Numbered from the stretch's first letter, positions 7,677-17,210 are shown. The stretch: 64,000 bases of DNA from JBBSBY01 sp038250835 (GCA_038250835.1 JBBSBY010000001.1:184020-248019); one strand, 5' to 3'. Notes: a model not told the origin generated them from the sequence alone. A program made the numbers and translations.

Positions 7677-8864
7677 TTAATTCTTCAACTCGAAAGGTAT
7701 GGAAGGTAGGGTTTCCTGGGCTTCACCAAGCAGAAATCTCCCTGACTCGATCCAAGTTTTTAGAGTGTCGGCAATCTCCAACGCTGCCGAATAGCTTGAC
7801 ATGGGCGCGGTGGTAACCTTTTTGCCGTTGACTTCGATTTCTCCACTTTTCAATTGGGCAAAGGTCACGTGAGTCAAGGGACGCCCCACGCCTTCCGGGT
7901 AATCAATTCCATAGTCCACAACGGGAACTAAAATGCCGGCATCCGCGACTCCGGTGAACGCGGCCATTTCCTCATTGAGGATTGGAATCGGCACGCCGAG
8001 GCCGACATTCATAGAACAGCCGTACCCCGTGATGGAAGCGCCTCGTAGAAATCGGGGCGACATACCTTTTAGATCACCTCTAACCGACAGAGTTCCTGCG
8101 CCTCCCATAACCACTCCGTTGCTTGAACGTTCCGTATCCGGGTGGTGCTGAGTTCCCGCTCCGATAACGTAGCCGATTCCACCGCCCAGGAAAATCCGCG
8201 TCCCAATGCCGACGGTTCTGTATAGCGGATCATTAAGCAAAGGACTTAGCTGACCTGATGTTGAATAGTTGGCGTTCATCATGTCCGGACGTAGAATCCC
8301 CATGTAAGTATATATGGTCTTTTTTGATAAGTTTATTGCACAATTGTAATTTTGGTAACCGTTTCTAGGATTTAGGAGAAAAGCATCCGGAAAATCCTTG
8401 AGAGACATTTTGGCTTGATGTTCTCTTTTAGGATAACAGTCAGTGCCGTAGGAAGAGGCTCGGAGTTGAATTTCCTTGCCGGCGACCAAATCTTCAATGA
8501 CATGCCCGCCGCCATATCTGAAACGACCGGGGAACACCTTATTTAAGGGATCGTCCTCTTTGGTCTGAGTTACTCCAATATAGCAATCTACCGCAGCAAT
8601 ACCGGCGTAAGCCTCTACATCATTAAGGAAAACTTTAGTCGCCCTCATTCTTGGTTTGGTATGGCCAAAATTGAGGATCGCGCCTGAGGAACACATGATG
8701 CCGAAGGTTCCGGTGGTAACTACGTCCACTTTTTTTGCCGCTTCAATATGCCCAAGATCTTGGGTGATTCCTATCATTTCTTCAGCGTTGACAACAAGGG
8801 CTTTACCGGACTTTATCTTTCGGTTTATTTCAGCAATTGATTTATTAACCTTGAATTCGGACAT
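7677..8864 (-). CDS. DUF39 (COG1900) homocysteine biosynthesis protein
   Basis: The 395-residue protein belongs to COG1900: KSIAEINRKIKSGKALVVNAEE at the start, TTGTFGIMCSSGAILNFGHT with the conserved cysteine, and YGCSMNVGLGVPIPILNEE. The family makes homocysteine from aspartate semialdehyde and a sulfide or persulfide donor in methanogens and sulfate-reducing bacteria, replacing homoserine-dependent routes. Unlike some archaeal members there is no C-terminal CBS pair; the protein stops after about 395 residues. ATG 8864 follows a clear GGAGG. It is first in a minus-strand set with UPF0280 and NIL ferredoxin. Confidence 0.9.
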   Translation of the reverse strand: MSEFKVNKSIAEINRKIKSGKALVVNAEEMIGITQDLGHIEAAKKVDVVTTGTFGIMCSSGAILNFGHTKPRMRATKVFLNDVEAYAGIAAVDCYIGVTQTKEDDPLNKVFPGRFRYGGGHVIEDLVAGKEIQLRASSYGTDCYPKREHQAKMSLKDFPDAFLLNPRNGYQNYNCAINLSKKTIYTYMGILRPDMMNANYSTSGQLSPLLNDPLYRTVGIGTRIFLGGGIGYVIGAGTQHHPDTERSSNGVVMGGAGTLSVRGDLKGMSPRFLRGASITGYGCSMNVGLGVPIPILNEEMAAFTGVADAGILVPVVDYGIDYPEGVGRPLTHVTFAQLKSGEIEVNGKKVTTAPMSSYSAALEIADTLKTWIESGRFLLGEAQETLPSIPFELKN

Positions 8865-9236
8865 ATAGGCCTCCGACTAATTTTCTCATTGGAATATGAT
8901 AACTTCTACTCAGGCGATTTGCGTGGAAGTTTTATGAAACAGACGTGCATAGAGTCGGTTACCACGCAACATTTACTCTTGAAATATCGCGCTATTAGCG
9001 TAATTTAATCTAAGCTGATCCGATAAATGTATAACACGCGGCCACTGCCGAAGCAAGAATCGGCTTTGACTCAGCCGAATTCAAAGGATCTCAAGAATGG
9101 CCGTGTATAAGTTGAAAGAAATGGAAAATAGCGTTTACAAAGTTTCTCAAAACCAATCATCGATTCATTGATCACGATCTTGTTGATTTGATCTCCCATT
9201 CGAGTCACTTTAATAATTGTGAAAGTTCATCCATGG
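8865..9236. other. Intergenic region upstream of the DUF39 gene
   Basis: No gene, recognised riboswitch or clear promoter was found. The region holds the leader of the minus-strand DUF39 gene and ends at a dispersed repeat. Confidence 0.4.
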
Positions 9237-9390
9237 ATTTGTCGCCTATCAGCGTCATGCCGGCGTACTCTGGAATCCAAATTCCGGTTCCAACTTTTCC
9301 CGGATCAAGTCGGGTCAGGCTTTGGGACGACGGGAAAAGGCGCCATTCCGACGAAACATTGGAGAAGCGTTGTAATTATAGTTATTGATT
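9237..9390. repeat. Dispersed intergenic repeat, copy E
   Basis: It shares CGTCATGCCGG...TGGAATCCA, then CAGGCTTTGGGACGACGGG, and a tail GCCATTCCGA...GAGAAGCGTTGTAATTAT with the copy at 63177-63300. It resembles the widespread bacterial GTCATTCC...GGAATCCAG palindromes. Confidence 0.7.
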
Positions 9391-9466
9391 GATCTGTAGG
9401 ATCGGTTTTTCAATAAGCTACCGTTTCTTACCAAAATTCTCAAGATTAAATATGTAAGGAGTTACT

Positions 9467-9826
9467 ATGTCTGCAAAGAAAGTGGCGTTCCAGTCGGTTT
9501 CCGAAGCAACGACCGCAGTGGAATCACTGGGCGCCAATAATGCCGCCATGATGGCCGGAAGAGCCCTGCACATTAATATCCGGCTCACTCAGGTTCCCGG
9601 CAGTGAGGCGAAGCAAATAAAAACATTTTATAACGAAATCGGGGCTGAGGCTGCCATTAGCTCGGCCGCCTATTACGAGGAAGAAGGAGCAATCACGGAT
9701 ATGATTGTTATGGGAACTATTTACCACCATAGAGAGGCGAAGCGCGTACTACAAACCAGGGACGACCTGAAAAAATGGATAGACGTAATTTCAGATGTTG
9801 TCGAAAGTTCCTCAGAGGCAAAGTAG
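9467..9826 (+). CDS. Small soluble protein of unknown function
   Basis: I do not recognise this 119-residue protein. It has no signal peptide or membrane segment. Its predicted fold is mixed: a small alpha stretch rich in Ala/Met (ANNAAMMAGRALHI), a strand (NIRLTQVP), then YYEEEGAITDMIVMGTIYH and a C-terminal helix pair. The sequence is well formed and has a perfect start context: AAGGAG seven bases before ATG 9467. It stands alone on the plus strand, with a repeat element upstream and only 8 bp to the convergent carA. Probably expressed as a single gene. Confidence 0.6.
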   Translation: MSAKKVAFQSVSEATTAVESLGANNAAMMAGRALHINIRLTQVPGSEAKQIKTFYNEIGAEAAISSAAYYEEEGAITDMIVMGTIYHHREAKRVLQTRDDLKKWIDVISDVVESSSEAK

Positions 9827-9834
9827 AATGCGCC

Positions 9835-10941
9835 TTAGCGCTCCATCATATTGCGAAATTGATCAAATAAATACTTGGAATCATGTGGTCCCGGCGCTGC
9901 TTCCGGATGATATTGGATAGAAAACACCGGATATTTTTTGTGGACCATCCCCTCCACCGTATAATCATTGAGATTGATGTGAGTTATGTCACATTCTGAG
10001 GCGACGCTGTCAGGATCAACGGCAAAGTTATGGTTTTGAGAGGTTATTTCAACATGCCCCGTGGTCAATTGCCGGACCGGGTGGTTAGCCCCATGGTGAC
10101 CAAAATTAAGTTTAAAAGTTTTGCCGCCCAACGCTAATCCCAATAATTGGTGCCCAAGACATATCCCGAAAATTGGTTTTTTGCCTATTAGCTTACGTAA
10201 ACTATCGATCACGTTCGTGACCACTGCCGGGTCGCCGGGTCCATTGGATATGAAGATTCCATCAGGATTAAAACCCAACAAATCTTCGGCCGAAGCCGAC
10301 GCGGGAAAAACACGCGTCTCAGCGCCGGCGTCCACGAGCAGTCTTAGGATATTTTGTTTGATTCCACAGTCGTATACCGCAACCTTGAATCGAGGCTCAG
10401 TTACGGTCGGAGTCGAATTCCACCTCCATGTGCCCTCGTGCCAATCGTAGGGAGACGAACAAGTGACTTCACGCACCAAATCCATTCCCTCTATGTCGGG
10501 ATATTCACGGACTTTCCTTAATAAGCTTTCAACGTCATGATCCGCAGTGGAAATTATCCCCTTTTTGGCTCCTGTTTCTCGTAAATTACGCGTCAACTTT
10601 CGTGTATCGATACCGTGCAGCCCGATAATTCCATGCAATATGAGAAAGTCCTCGAGCCCCTGATTAACCCGCCAGTTGCTGGGATGCGGGCAATACTCTC
10701 GCATGATGAATCCCGACAAAAAGGGTCTTACGGATTCATTATCTTCAAAATTGACTCCGGTGTTTCCAATGTGCGGATATGTCATGGTGACTATTTGGCC
10801 GCGATATGAAGGATCAGTGAGTATTTCCTGGTAACCCGTTATTGCCGTATTAAACACAACCTCACCGACAGCTTCACCTTCGGCGCCGATAGAGGACCCG
10901 TGAAACACCGTGCCGTCGGCCAGCGCTAGAGTCGCTTTCAT
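9835..10941 (-). CDS. carA: Carbamoyl phosphate synthase small (glutaminase) subunit
   Basis: The 368-residue protein supplies ammonia from glutamine to CarB for carbamoyl phosphate, feeding pyrimidine and arginine synthesis. Seen: the N-terminal CarA-specific domain (LADGTVFHGSSIGAEGEAVG, TAITGYQEILTDPSY) and the class I glutamine amidotransferase domain with nucleophile GICLGHQLLGLALGG and the C-terminal HPEAAPGP giving the His/Glu of the triad. Its ATG overlaps the dapL stop by four bases, so the two are coupled. carB is not next to it; upstream lies dapL, downstream a convergent gene. Confidence 0.95.
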   Translation of the reverse strand: MKATLALADGTVFHGSSIGAEGEAVGEVVFNTAITGYQEILTDPSYRGQIVTMTYPHIGNTGVNFEDNESVRPFLSGFIMREYCPHPSNWRVNQGLEDFLILHGIIGLHGIDTRKLTRNLRETGAKKGIISTADHDVESLLRKVREYPDIEGMDLVREVTCSSPYDWHEGTWRWNSTPTVTEPRFKVAVYDCGIKQNILRLLVDAGAETRVFPASASAEDLLGFNPDGIFISNGPGDPAVVTNVIDSLRKLIGKKPIFGICLGHQLLGLALGGKTFKLNFGHHGANHPVRQLTTGHVEITSQNHNFAVDPDSVASECDITHINLNDYTVEGMVHKKYPVFSIQYHPEAAPGPHDSKYLFDQFRNMMER

Positions 10942-12119
10942 TTTTGTTCCTTACAAAACCCTATTAGTCTGTTCATCCCCTCAGCAATCATATTATCGGG
11001 CGCGGTCATGGAAATCCTGAAGAATTGCTCCCCGCTGGGACCATAGCCCACACCCGGAGTAACGACTAAACCGGTTTTTTCAAGAAGGTCCGCGCAAAAA
11101 TTAACTGATGAAGAATAATTATCAGGAATATGGACCCAAAAGTAATAACTTGCCCTGGGCATAAGATATTTGAAACCTGCCGAATTCAGCGCGGCGGCAA
11201 TTGTATCCCTGCGTTTTTTGAACAACTCCGTTCGCTCTTTGTTAAATAAGTCGGCCTGGGGTGAAAGCAAAGCTTTTGCCGCAACTCGTTGTATAGCCAT
11301 AAACACGCCTGAATCGAAGTTAGATTTCAGTGTCAGGAAAGCGTTGATCAGATCTTTGCCGCCGACAACAAAGCCTATGCGCCAACCGGTCATATTAAAT
11401 GTTTTTGAAAAAGAATGAATCTCGATGCTTGTGTCTTTGGCGCCGGGAATCTTCATGATGCTTATGGGCCGGTCCGCTTCTTCAAAGTAAACTTCTGAAT
11501 AAGCGTTATCCGCCAGAATAACCAAATGATGTTTTTTCGCAAAATCCACCAGACTCTCGAAAAAGCTCTCGTCGGCCACAGCCGATGTGGGATTGTTGGG
11601 ATAATTTACAAACATAATTTTGGCTTTATCCGCGTCGGCAGGGTCAATGGCTTGCAGGTCCGGTAAAAAGCCTTTGTCTTCGTGCAATGGGACTCGAATC
11701 ACCTTTCCGCCGGTAAAGCCGATCGCCGCTTCATAAACCGGGTAACCGGGATCAGTAATAATCCCGAAATCACCGGGATCCAAAAAAGCAAACGGCAAGT
11801 GGCTAACAGCGTCCTTTGCTCCGATGGTGGCCATTATCTCAGTTTTAGGGTCCAGCTTCACGCCAAATCTCTTATCAAACCATTCAGCAACACCTAAACA
11901 AAAGTCCGGTTCGCCTTTATAGCTTGGATAAACGTGGTTTTTGGCATCATGAATCTCTGATTCCATAAGGTCCAAGATAAAATCCGGAGTCGGTTGATCC
12001 GGATCTCCGATAGCCAGAGAAATTACATCGATACCTTTTTCCTGAGCGGCTTTTTTCTTTTCGTCAATTAAGTGGAAGAGATATGGGGGGGTGTCCAAAA
12101 CTCTGCGGGAATACCACAT
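10938..12119 (-). CDS. dapL: LL-diaminopimelate aminotransferase
   Basis: A fold-type I PLP aminotransferase of 393 residues. The start VLDTPPYLFHLIDEKKKAA, the AIGDPDQPTP motif and NYPNNPTSAVA fit DapL of the bacterial/archaeal type, which converts tetrahydrodipicolinate to LL-diaminopimelate in one step for lysine and peptidoglycan. The PLP lysine is in SFSKTFNMTGWRIGF. DapL usually occurs in anaerobes that lack dapC/dapE, which suits the inferred host. A related aspartate-type aminotransferase cannot be excluded from sequence alone. The ATG at 12119 is preceded by GGAGG; the 3' end overlaps carA by ATGA. Confidence 0.85.
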   Translation of the reverse strand: MWYSRRVLDTPPYLFHLIDEKKKAAQEKGIDVISLAIGDPDQPTPDFILDLMESEIHDAKNHVYPSYKGEPDFCLGVAEWFDKRFGVKLDPKTEIMATIGAKDAVSHLPFAFLDPGDFGIITDPGYPVYEAAIGFTGGKVIRVPLHEDKGFLPDLQAIDPADADKAKIMFVNYPNNPTSAVADESFFESLVDFAKKHHLVILADNAYSEVYFEEADRPISIMKIPGAKDTSIEIHSFSKTFNMTGWRIGFVVGGKDLINAFLTLKSNFDSGVFMAIQRVAAKALLSPQADLFNKERTELFKKRRDTIAAALNSAGFKYLMPRASYYFWVHIPDNYSSSVNFCADLLEKTGLVVTPGVGYGPSGEQFFRISMTAPDNMIAEGMNRLIGFCKEQK

Positions 12120-12868
12120 ACAAGAGTCCTCCGAGCAAATTCATATATTAAGCAGGTCATCTATACCTTTTATTACAAACGAATGTCTTAGGAAGCTTTC
12201 ACAAATAATTTCCTCAAACGCAGATATCCAAATCGGATAATTATTTTTGGTTCATCACATCTGCAGCAAATCTATAGTCGTTCGGCAGCATCGCTGCGCG
12301 CATTCACTATTTAGAAAAAGTGAAATGGAATGGGTCTTAGTCCAGTGGGGTTTCGCTTCAGAAGATTCCTGAGAATGCTTTTTATTCTCTCATATTTATT
12401 CTGCTCCGGCTTTGAGCGCGTTGTTTGCGCAGCGCCGAAGAGCGTTTTCCCGAACTATCTCCCTATTCTTTACTGAATCCTACAGCATAAATCCTACAGC
12501 CGGCGCCACACATCCTGAAGCGAGTTTCGCCGCGCATGAACTCCGCAATCGAATTCTGGGACCGTTCACTGCGAACGAGAAAAAGAAAAATATTTCTATA
12601 ATCAATAAGTACGTTATAGCATTTATCCAGGAATTATTTCAAGAATCGGGTGTGGTCTCTTACTGGAGGCGCCGATTAGGTTCGGGAGAGCGCGTGCAAT
12701 CAAGCCGTGAGGGACTCTTTGACTCTGTTTGGTTTTTTTGGTAAGTTTTTGCCTTCCAGAGACCTGATGAGGTTCGTGAGGCGGGGACTGCCGGCTGCGC
12801 ATTTATGAATGACCTTGCTCTCAAGCACTTTTGCTTCGAATTGACTCTCCACGGAGAAATTTTATCAA
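12120..12868. other. Intergenic region of about 750 bp
   Basis: I find no convincing gene. It contains a GAGAAT/ATTCTC hairpin at 12371-12389 within a T-rich stretch and an 11-bp direct repeat (AATCCTACAGC) at 12476-12486 and 12490-12500. A 110-codon open frame at 12412-12744 has low-complexity, non-protein-like composition. Confidence 0.4.
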
Positions 12869-13528
12869 GTGGCTGCATTCCCTGAAACAATTATTTGGTG
12901 CCTGTGTCTGAATATCATAAGTTTACTTTTAGTGTCGGTTTTCAACTCTAACACGGATGACGACCGGCAACTGGTCAAGGATAGTGTGAAGGGTGACCGG
13001 GAAGCCTTCAACACTCTTGTTGAAAAGTATTACAAGAAAATTTATAACTTGGCGTACAGGTTCGTAGGAGACACGGAAGAAGCTAATGATTTGGCTCAAG
13101 AGATTTTTACCGCGGCTTTTCAGAATCTGAAAAAGTTCCGGGGTGACGCCAAATTTAGCACGTGGTTATTTCAAATTGCGACCAACCGTGGTAAGAACCG
13201 ATTTAAGTATCTGAAAAGGCGTGGTTACTTTGCCAATAGGTCCATGCCTGATGGTGATGATGATCGAGACTCCTCCCAACGGATGATTCCGGACTTTTCT
13301 ACAAATCCGGAGACTCTGTTGGCGGGTAAGCAGGTTCAAAAAATAGTGCAAGACGCTATTAATGAATTGGATCCGGATCATAAAGAGATAGTGATACTCA
13401 GGGATATTGAAGGATTTTCTTATGATGAAATAGCTCAGATCCTTAATCTTCCTGAAGGAACAACCAAATCTAGGCTCCATAGAGCCCGCATGGTTGTTAA
13501 AGAAAAACTGAAGAAGGTCCTATCATGA
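12869..13528 (+). CDS. ECF-type RNA polymerase sigma factor
   Basis: Residues from about 30 onward are a standard ECF sigma: region 2 with EEANDLAQEIFTAAFQNL and FSTWLFQIATN, a short linker, and region 4 with LDPDHKEIVILRDIEGFSYD and EIAQILNLPEGTTKSRLHRA. It directs RNA polymerase to a stress or envelope regulon when the anti-sigma factor releases it; the anti-sigma gene overlaps by ATGA. The reading from GTG 12869 adds a hydrophobic stretch (CLCLNIISLLLVSVF) unusual for a sigma factor; GTG 12932 would remove it but has no ribosome site, while GGAG lies 12 bases before 12869. Confidence 0.9.
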   Translation: MAAFPETIIWCLCLNIISLLLVSVFNSNTDDDRQLVKDSVKGDREAFNTLVEKYYKKIYNLAYRFVGDTEEANDLAQEIFTAAFQNLKKFRGDAKFSTWLFQIATNRGKNRFKYLKRRGYFANRSMPDGDDDRDSSQRMIPDFSTNPETLLAGKQVQKIVQDAINELDPDHKEIVILRDIEGFSYDEIAQILNLPEGTTKSRLHRARMVVKEKLKKVLS

Positions 13529-14331
13529 AGCAATGTGAGCAAATAAACGATTTGTATTTGGAATTGCACGATGGCGGCTTAGATCAAGAAATGGGGGCGT
13601 CTCTAAAGTCGCACCTAGGCGCCTGCCCAACTTGTCGGGATGACTTCATGTGGTATGGCCTGACAGTTAAAGCTTTATCAAACCTTGAAGAAATGTCGCC
13701 TCCTCCTAATTACCTCCAGCAGCTAAACGCTAAACTTTATCCGGAAAAATTCTCCATATTTGATTATTTCAAACAGATTTTTACAGCGACGCCTTATTTG
13801 CCTCTACCGATAGGCATATCCGCTTTGGCTGTAGTGGCAGTAACAGCAGGCATGTTGATTAAATATCCGGAACGCATATTTGGTCCGGGCGCCGGCAATC
13901 AGGTTGCGATGACAAGCCCTGCGGCCGCGGTCAACCCGCAAATGGCCAATATTGTGTCAACACGCGCCATATCCAACATCCGGCCTTTCCCTGTGGCGTA
14001 CGGACCATCGGCCCCTACGGCCGGGAATGAATCCGGTTTTCCATCGGTTGCGCAGATGATGGACAACAATTTACTGGTTAAATCAGCCCGAGTTGATGAA
14101 GCCATAGAATCTTTGAAACGCGTACTTCCAAACCTCCGAGGTAAACTCGTCGAAAACAAGTTGCAACCTACGGGTGAAACTGTGCTGGCGGTTAGTATTC
14201 CCCAGCAAGCCTATGCCGGCTTGACGTCGGAATTGGTTAATTTAGGAGCGGTTTCAGTCCGTCCCGAGACATTTACCGGCAATAACGGCGCAGGTGGTGA
14301 TGTGCTTCTTTACATAAAATTTGTTCGTTAA
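13525..14331 (+). CDS. Membrane anti-sigma factor with zinc-finger domain
   Basis: The N-terminal 60 residues carry the anti-sigma zinc-finger pattern (LKSHLGACPTC, H and CxxC, with Cys4 nearby) that holds the sigma factor in the cytoplasm. A transmembrane helix follows at roughly 93-112 (LPIGISALAVVAVTAGMLI). The outer part has a Pro/Ala linker and a C-terminal 90-residue domain (VDEAIESLKRVLPNLRGKLV, then GETVLAVSIPQQAYAGLTS) that probably senses the envelope; it resembles DUF2275-type domains of other anti-sigma factors, but this is by eye. Four-base overlap with the sigma gene. Confidence 0.8.
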   Translation: MKQCEQINDLYLELHDGGLDQEMGASLKSHLGACPTCRDDFMWYGLTVKALSNLEEMSPPPNYLQQLNAKLYPEKFSIFDYFKQIFTATPYLPLPIGISALAVVAVTAGMLIKYPERIFGPGAGNQVAMTSPAAAVNPQMANIVSTRAISNIRPFPVAYGPSAPTAGNESGFPSVAQMMDNNLLVKSARVDEAIESLKRVLPNLRGKLVENKLQPTGETVLAVSIPQQAYAGLTSELVNLGAVSVRPETFTGNNGAGGDVLLYIKFVR

Positions 14332-14522
14332 TTTAATTAGGGCTGCTATTTAATTTATTTTCTCGTTTAATTCAGTATGGTTATTTAGGGAGATACCTCA
14401 GTTTCCATCCCTTCGACCAGCATTCTTAGCTCAATTCATTATCTTACTTCAGCGTTTAAGTGGTTTTGACCACTTGGATACCTTCGCTCAATATTTTGTG
14501 CTCTTTTGAAAGGACCCTTTGA

Positions 14523-15587
14523 TTGAAACTAGGAATCATTGGCCTTCCCGGAAGTGGGAAAACAACTGTTTTTAAGGCTCTAACAGGTGGAATGGAAAGC
14601 GCTGCTCGGAAGAATGAGCCGGCAGTTGGAGTTGTTAAGATAAATGATGAGAGATTAAATTTCCTTGCCGACTACCATAAGCCGAAAAAAGTTACTCCGG
14701 CTCAAGTGGAATATCTGGACCTTGCAGGCATAAGCGAAGGTAAATCCGATAAATCAGTAAGTGATAAAGCGCTTGCTTACATACGCACTCTAGACGCATT
14801 TGTTCACTGCGTTAGGTTTTTTGATTCTCCTTTGCTTGAACCACCTGACCCTATGGAAAGCTATAAAGATTTTCAGGAAGAAATGATCCTTGCCGATCTT
14901 GTAGTCGTGGAAAAGCGTTTGGAACGAATCACAAAGGAAGTTCAACGAGGGCGCAAGGATCTTTCCCATGAACTGAATTTGCTGAAAGAAGCGTATGCTC
15001 TTCTTGATTCCGGACAACCTTTATTGAATTTTCCAAATGTGCAGGAAATTACTGAATTCAAAAGCTACGCTTTTTTGTCCGCCAAACCGCAGCTTGTGCT
15101 CGTTAATGCCGGAGAAAAGAAATCCCGCGCCGAGATCACCAGGCTTTTGGGTGAAATCCAACAGGCGGTTGGGGAACGCCCGCACACGGTCGTTGATTGG
15201 CTCTACGCGGACGCTGAGGCTGAAATTGCCTCACTGCCCGAAGAAGACGCCAAAGAATTTCTTGGCGATTTAGAGCTGGAGGAAGGCGCAAAAGACAGAA
15301 TCATTAAAACATCCTTTTCTTTACTCAATCTTATCGTATTTTTCACCGCCGGAGAGCCTGAAGTCCGAGCTTGGCAGTTGCCCAAAGGTAAAACTGCGTT
15401 GAAAGCCGCGGGCGTTATCCACTCGGATATAGAACGAGGGTTTATTCGAGCCGAACTGGTATCCTACTCCGACTTCAAGTCGACAGGTAGTATGGCTGCG
15501 GCTCAGAAGGCCGGTAGAGTCAGACTGGAGGGTAAAGATTACATAATGCAGGACGGTGACATTGTCCTGTTCAGATTCAATGTATAG
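14523..15587 (+). CDS. ychF: Redox-regulated ATPase / OBG-family GTPase YchF
   Basis: The 354-residue protein has the YchF arrangement: P-loop GLPGSGKTT near residues 6-14, DLAGI in the G3 position, a coiled-coil insert (EEMILADLVVVEKRLERI), the non-canonical G4 region (LVLVNAGE, lacking the NKxD motif, typical of ATP-preferring YchF), and the C-terminal TGS domain (KGKTALKAAGVIHSDIERGF, MQDGDIVLFRFNV). YchF binds ribosomes and hydrolyses ATP in translation stress responses. The start is TTG at 14523; GAAAGGACC lies upstream. Confidence 0.93.
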   Translation: MKLGIIGLPGSGKTTVFKALTGGMESAARKNEPAVGVVKINDERLNFLADYHKPKKVTPAQVEYLDLAGISEGKSDKSVSDKALAYIRTLDAFVHCVRFFDSPLLEPPDPMESYKDFQEEMILADLVVVEKRLERITKEVQRGRKDLSHELNLLKEAYALLDSGQPLLNFPNVQEITEFKSYAFLSAKPQLVLVNAGEKKSRAEITRLLGEIQQAVGERPHTVVDWLYADAEAEIASLPEEDAKEFLGDLELEEGAKDRIIKTSFSLLNLIVFFTAGEPEVRAWQLPKGKTALKAAGVIHSDIERGFIRAELVSYSDFKSTGSMAAAQKAGRVRLEGKDYIMQDGDIVLFRFNV

Positions 15588-15630
15588 CTTTTAAGGTCAA
15601 TAAAACAGGCGGTTGGAAGCAGATAACTCG

Positions 15631-15672
15631 GAAACGCGCCGTGTTTCGGCTAAAAACCGTTTTTTATTGATT
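15631..15672 (+). terminator. Probable terminator of ychF
   Basis: GAAAC...GTTTC with nested GCCG/CGGC stem-loops at 15631-15650, then CCG and a run of T at 15660-15665 continuing T-rich. The fold is not a single perfect stem. Confidence 0.4.
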
Positions 15673-15837
15673 TTTTTAATTTGATGGGCTAATGTGATTC
15701 CAAATTAGGACATTAGAAACATAATTTTAGAGTTTTTTGTAAATCTATTTACGATTTATTTGTCATTTTGCAACTCGATTCAGCTTGAGACGACACCGTT
15801 GACGTTTTGTCGTCCAATGTGTTACGAAGTCGCGTGA

Positions 15838-17160
15838 ATGATTTTGGATTTGTTCGAGAGTGTGATGGATACAACAATAGAGACGTTGGGGCCGCCCAAA
15901 ATAGATTCGCCGTTAGAGACGACCTTTGTCGACAATTGCGAGCGCGTTCTCTACGATCTATGCGCGGATACGATAGAATCTCAAATCCAATCAGGCATTC
16001 AACCTGCAACCTTCACCAAAGCCGGACCTCGTAAAAAGATATTCTTTGATCCCAGTAAACTTAAAGCCGCCATGGTTACTACTGGAGGTCTGTGCCCAGG
16101 GCTCAACAATGTGATACGCAGCCTGGTACTGACCCTCCATCATTCATATGGAATTCGCAATATTTTTGGAATTCAATACGGATTTCAAGGATTGATTCCT
16201 GAATACGGCCATCCGATCATTGAGCTTACTCCCAGCCAGGTGACCAATATTCATGAGCTGGGCGGCACGATGCTGGCATCCTCCAGAGGGCCTCAGAGTA
16301 TCGAAGAACTCGTTGACGCTCTTGAGCGTCTGAACATCGGCCTCTTTTTCACGATAGGTGGTGACGGGACGTTTAGGGCCGCCGAAAAAATTGCCGCGGA
16401 AATTAGAAAACGCGGCGCCAAAATCAGCATTATCGGAATTCCAAAAACCATAGACAATGATATCAACTACTTATCCAGGTCTTTTGGATTTAACACGGCT
16501 GTGGCTGTAGCCGCCCAGGCCATCGGCGCCGCTCACGTGGAAGCTACGGGAGCCCCTAATGGAATCGGTTTGGTGAAGTTAATGGGGCGCCACTCCGGAT
16601 TCATAGCCGCGAGCGCAACTTTAGCTAATTCCAACGCCAATTTCGTTTTTATACCCGAGGCTGATTTCGATATGGATGGTCCCCACGGATTTCTGAATGT
16701 GCTCGAGCAACGCATTTCTCTGCGTAAACACGCCGTGATTGTAGTTGCCGAAGGCGCCGGTCAAAAGTATTGCGCAATCGAAGGCGCCGATGAGTCCGGA
16801 AATAAACGGCTTGGCGATATCGGAATTTACTTGAGAGAACGCATAACCGATTATTTCCGAGACAAGAACATCGATCTCAATTTAAAGTATATTGATCCAA
16901 GTTATTTGATAAGATCAGTGGAAGCAAACGCCGGCGATTCCATATTCTGCGGCTTTCTTGCACAAAACGCTATTCATGCGGGAATGGCGGGGCTGACGAA
17001 TATGGTTGTCGGAACTTGGAATGATGAATACGTCTACATTCCTATGAAATTGGTTACTGAAGGCAGGCGGCAGGTCGATCTTGATGGGCCTCTTTGGCAG
17101 AGCGTGCTTGAGGCGACCGGTCAGCCGACATTTAAACCATTAATCAGAGGAGGCGAATAA
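15838..17160 (+). CDS. 6-phosphofructokinase, long (plant/trypanosome-like) form
   Basis: The 440-residue protein is a PfkA-superfamily enzyme with an N-terminal extension of about 75 residues before KLKAAMVTTGGLCPGLNNVI. Substrate motifs are IGGDGTFRAAEKIA, PKTIDNDI and LMGRHSGFIAA. GGDGT (glycine at the E. coli position 104) points to ATP as phosphoryl donor, whereas the lysine of PKTIDND (position 124) is the residue found in PPi-dependent enzymes; this Gly/Lys pairing is typical of plant and trypanosome ATP-PFKs. It phosphorylates fructose 6-phosphate in glycolysis. ATG 15838 versus 15865 is unsettled. Confidence 0.88.
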   Translation: MILDLFESVMDTTIETLGPPKIDSPLETTFVDNCERVLYDLCADTIESQIQSGIQPATFTKAGPRKKIFFDPSKLKAAMVTTGGLCPGLNNVIRSLVLTLHHSYGIRNIFGIQYGFQGLIPEYGHPIIELTPSQVTNIHELGGTMLASSRGPQSIEELVDALERLNIGLFFTIGGDGTFRAAEKIAAEIRKRGAKISIIGIPKTIDNDINYLSRSFGFNTAVAVAAQAIGAAHVEATGAPNGIGLVKLMGRHSGFIAASATLANSNANFVFIPEADFDMDGPHGFLNVLEQRISLRKHAVIVVAEGAGQKYCAIEGADESGNKRLGDIGIYLRERITDYFRDKNIDLNLKYIDPSYLIRSVEANAGDSIFCGFLAQNAIHAGMAGLTNMVVGTWNDEYVYIPMKLVTEGRRQVDLDGPLWQSVLEATGQPTFKPLIRGGE

Positions 17161-17196
17161 ACTCTAAAATTTGTCGGTTTCAAGGGAAAGCGGAGT

Positions 17197-17210
17197 TTTT
17201 ATCGATAAAA
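17197..17210. promoter_or_regulatory. Perfect 14-bp palindrome upstream of a secreted-protein gene
   Basis: TTTTATCGATAAAA reads the same on both strands and lies 58 bp before the next start codon. It is a possible operator, though A/T palindromes of this length occur by chance. Confidence 0.35.

Noticed and set aside
8865..9236. SAM or other riboswitch upstream of the homocysteine gene
   Set aside because: I looked for the conserved cores of known riboswitches and found none; a covariance-model search would be decisive.
12412..12744. 110-codon plus-strand open frame in the gap before the sigma gene
   Set aside because: No ribosome site, odd composition, includes a short direct repeat, and no recognisable domain; treated as non-coding.
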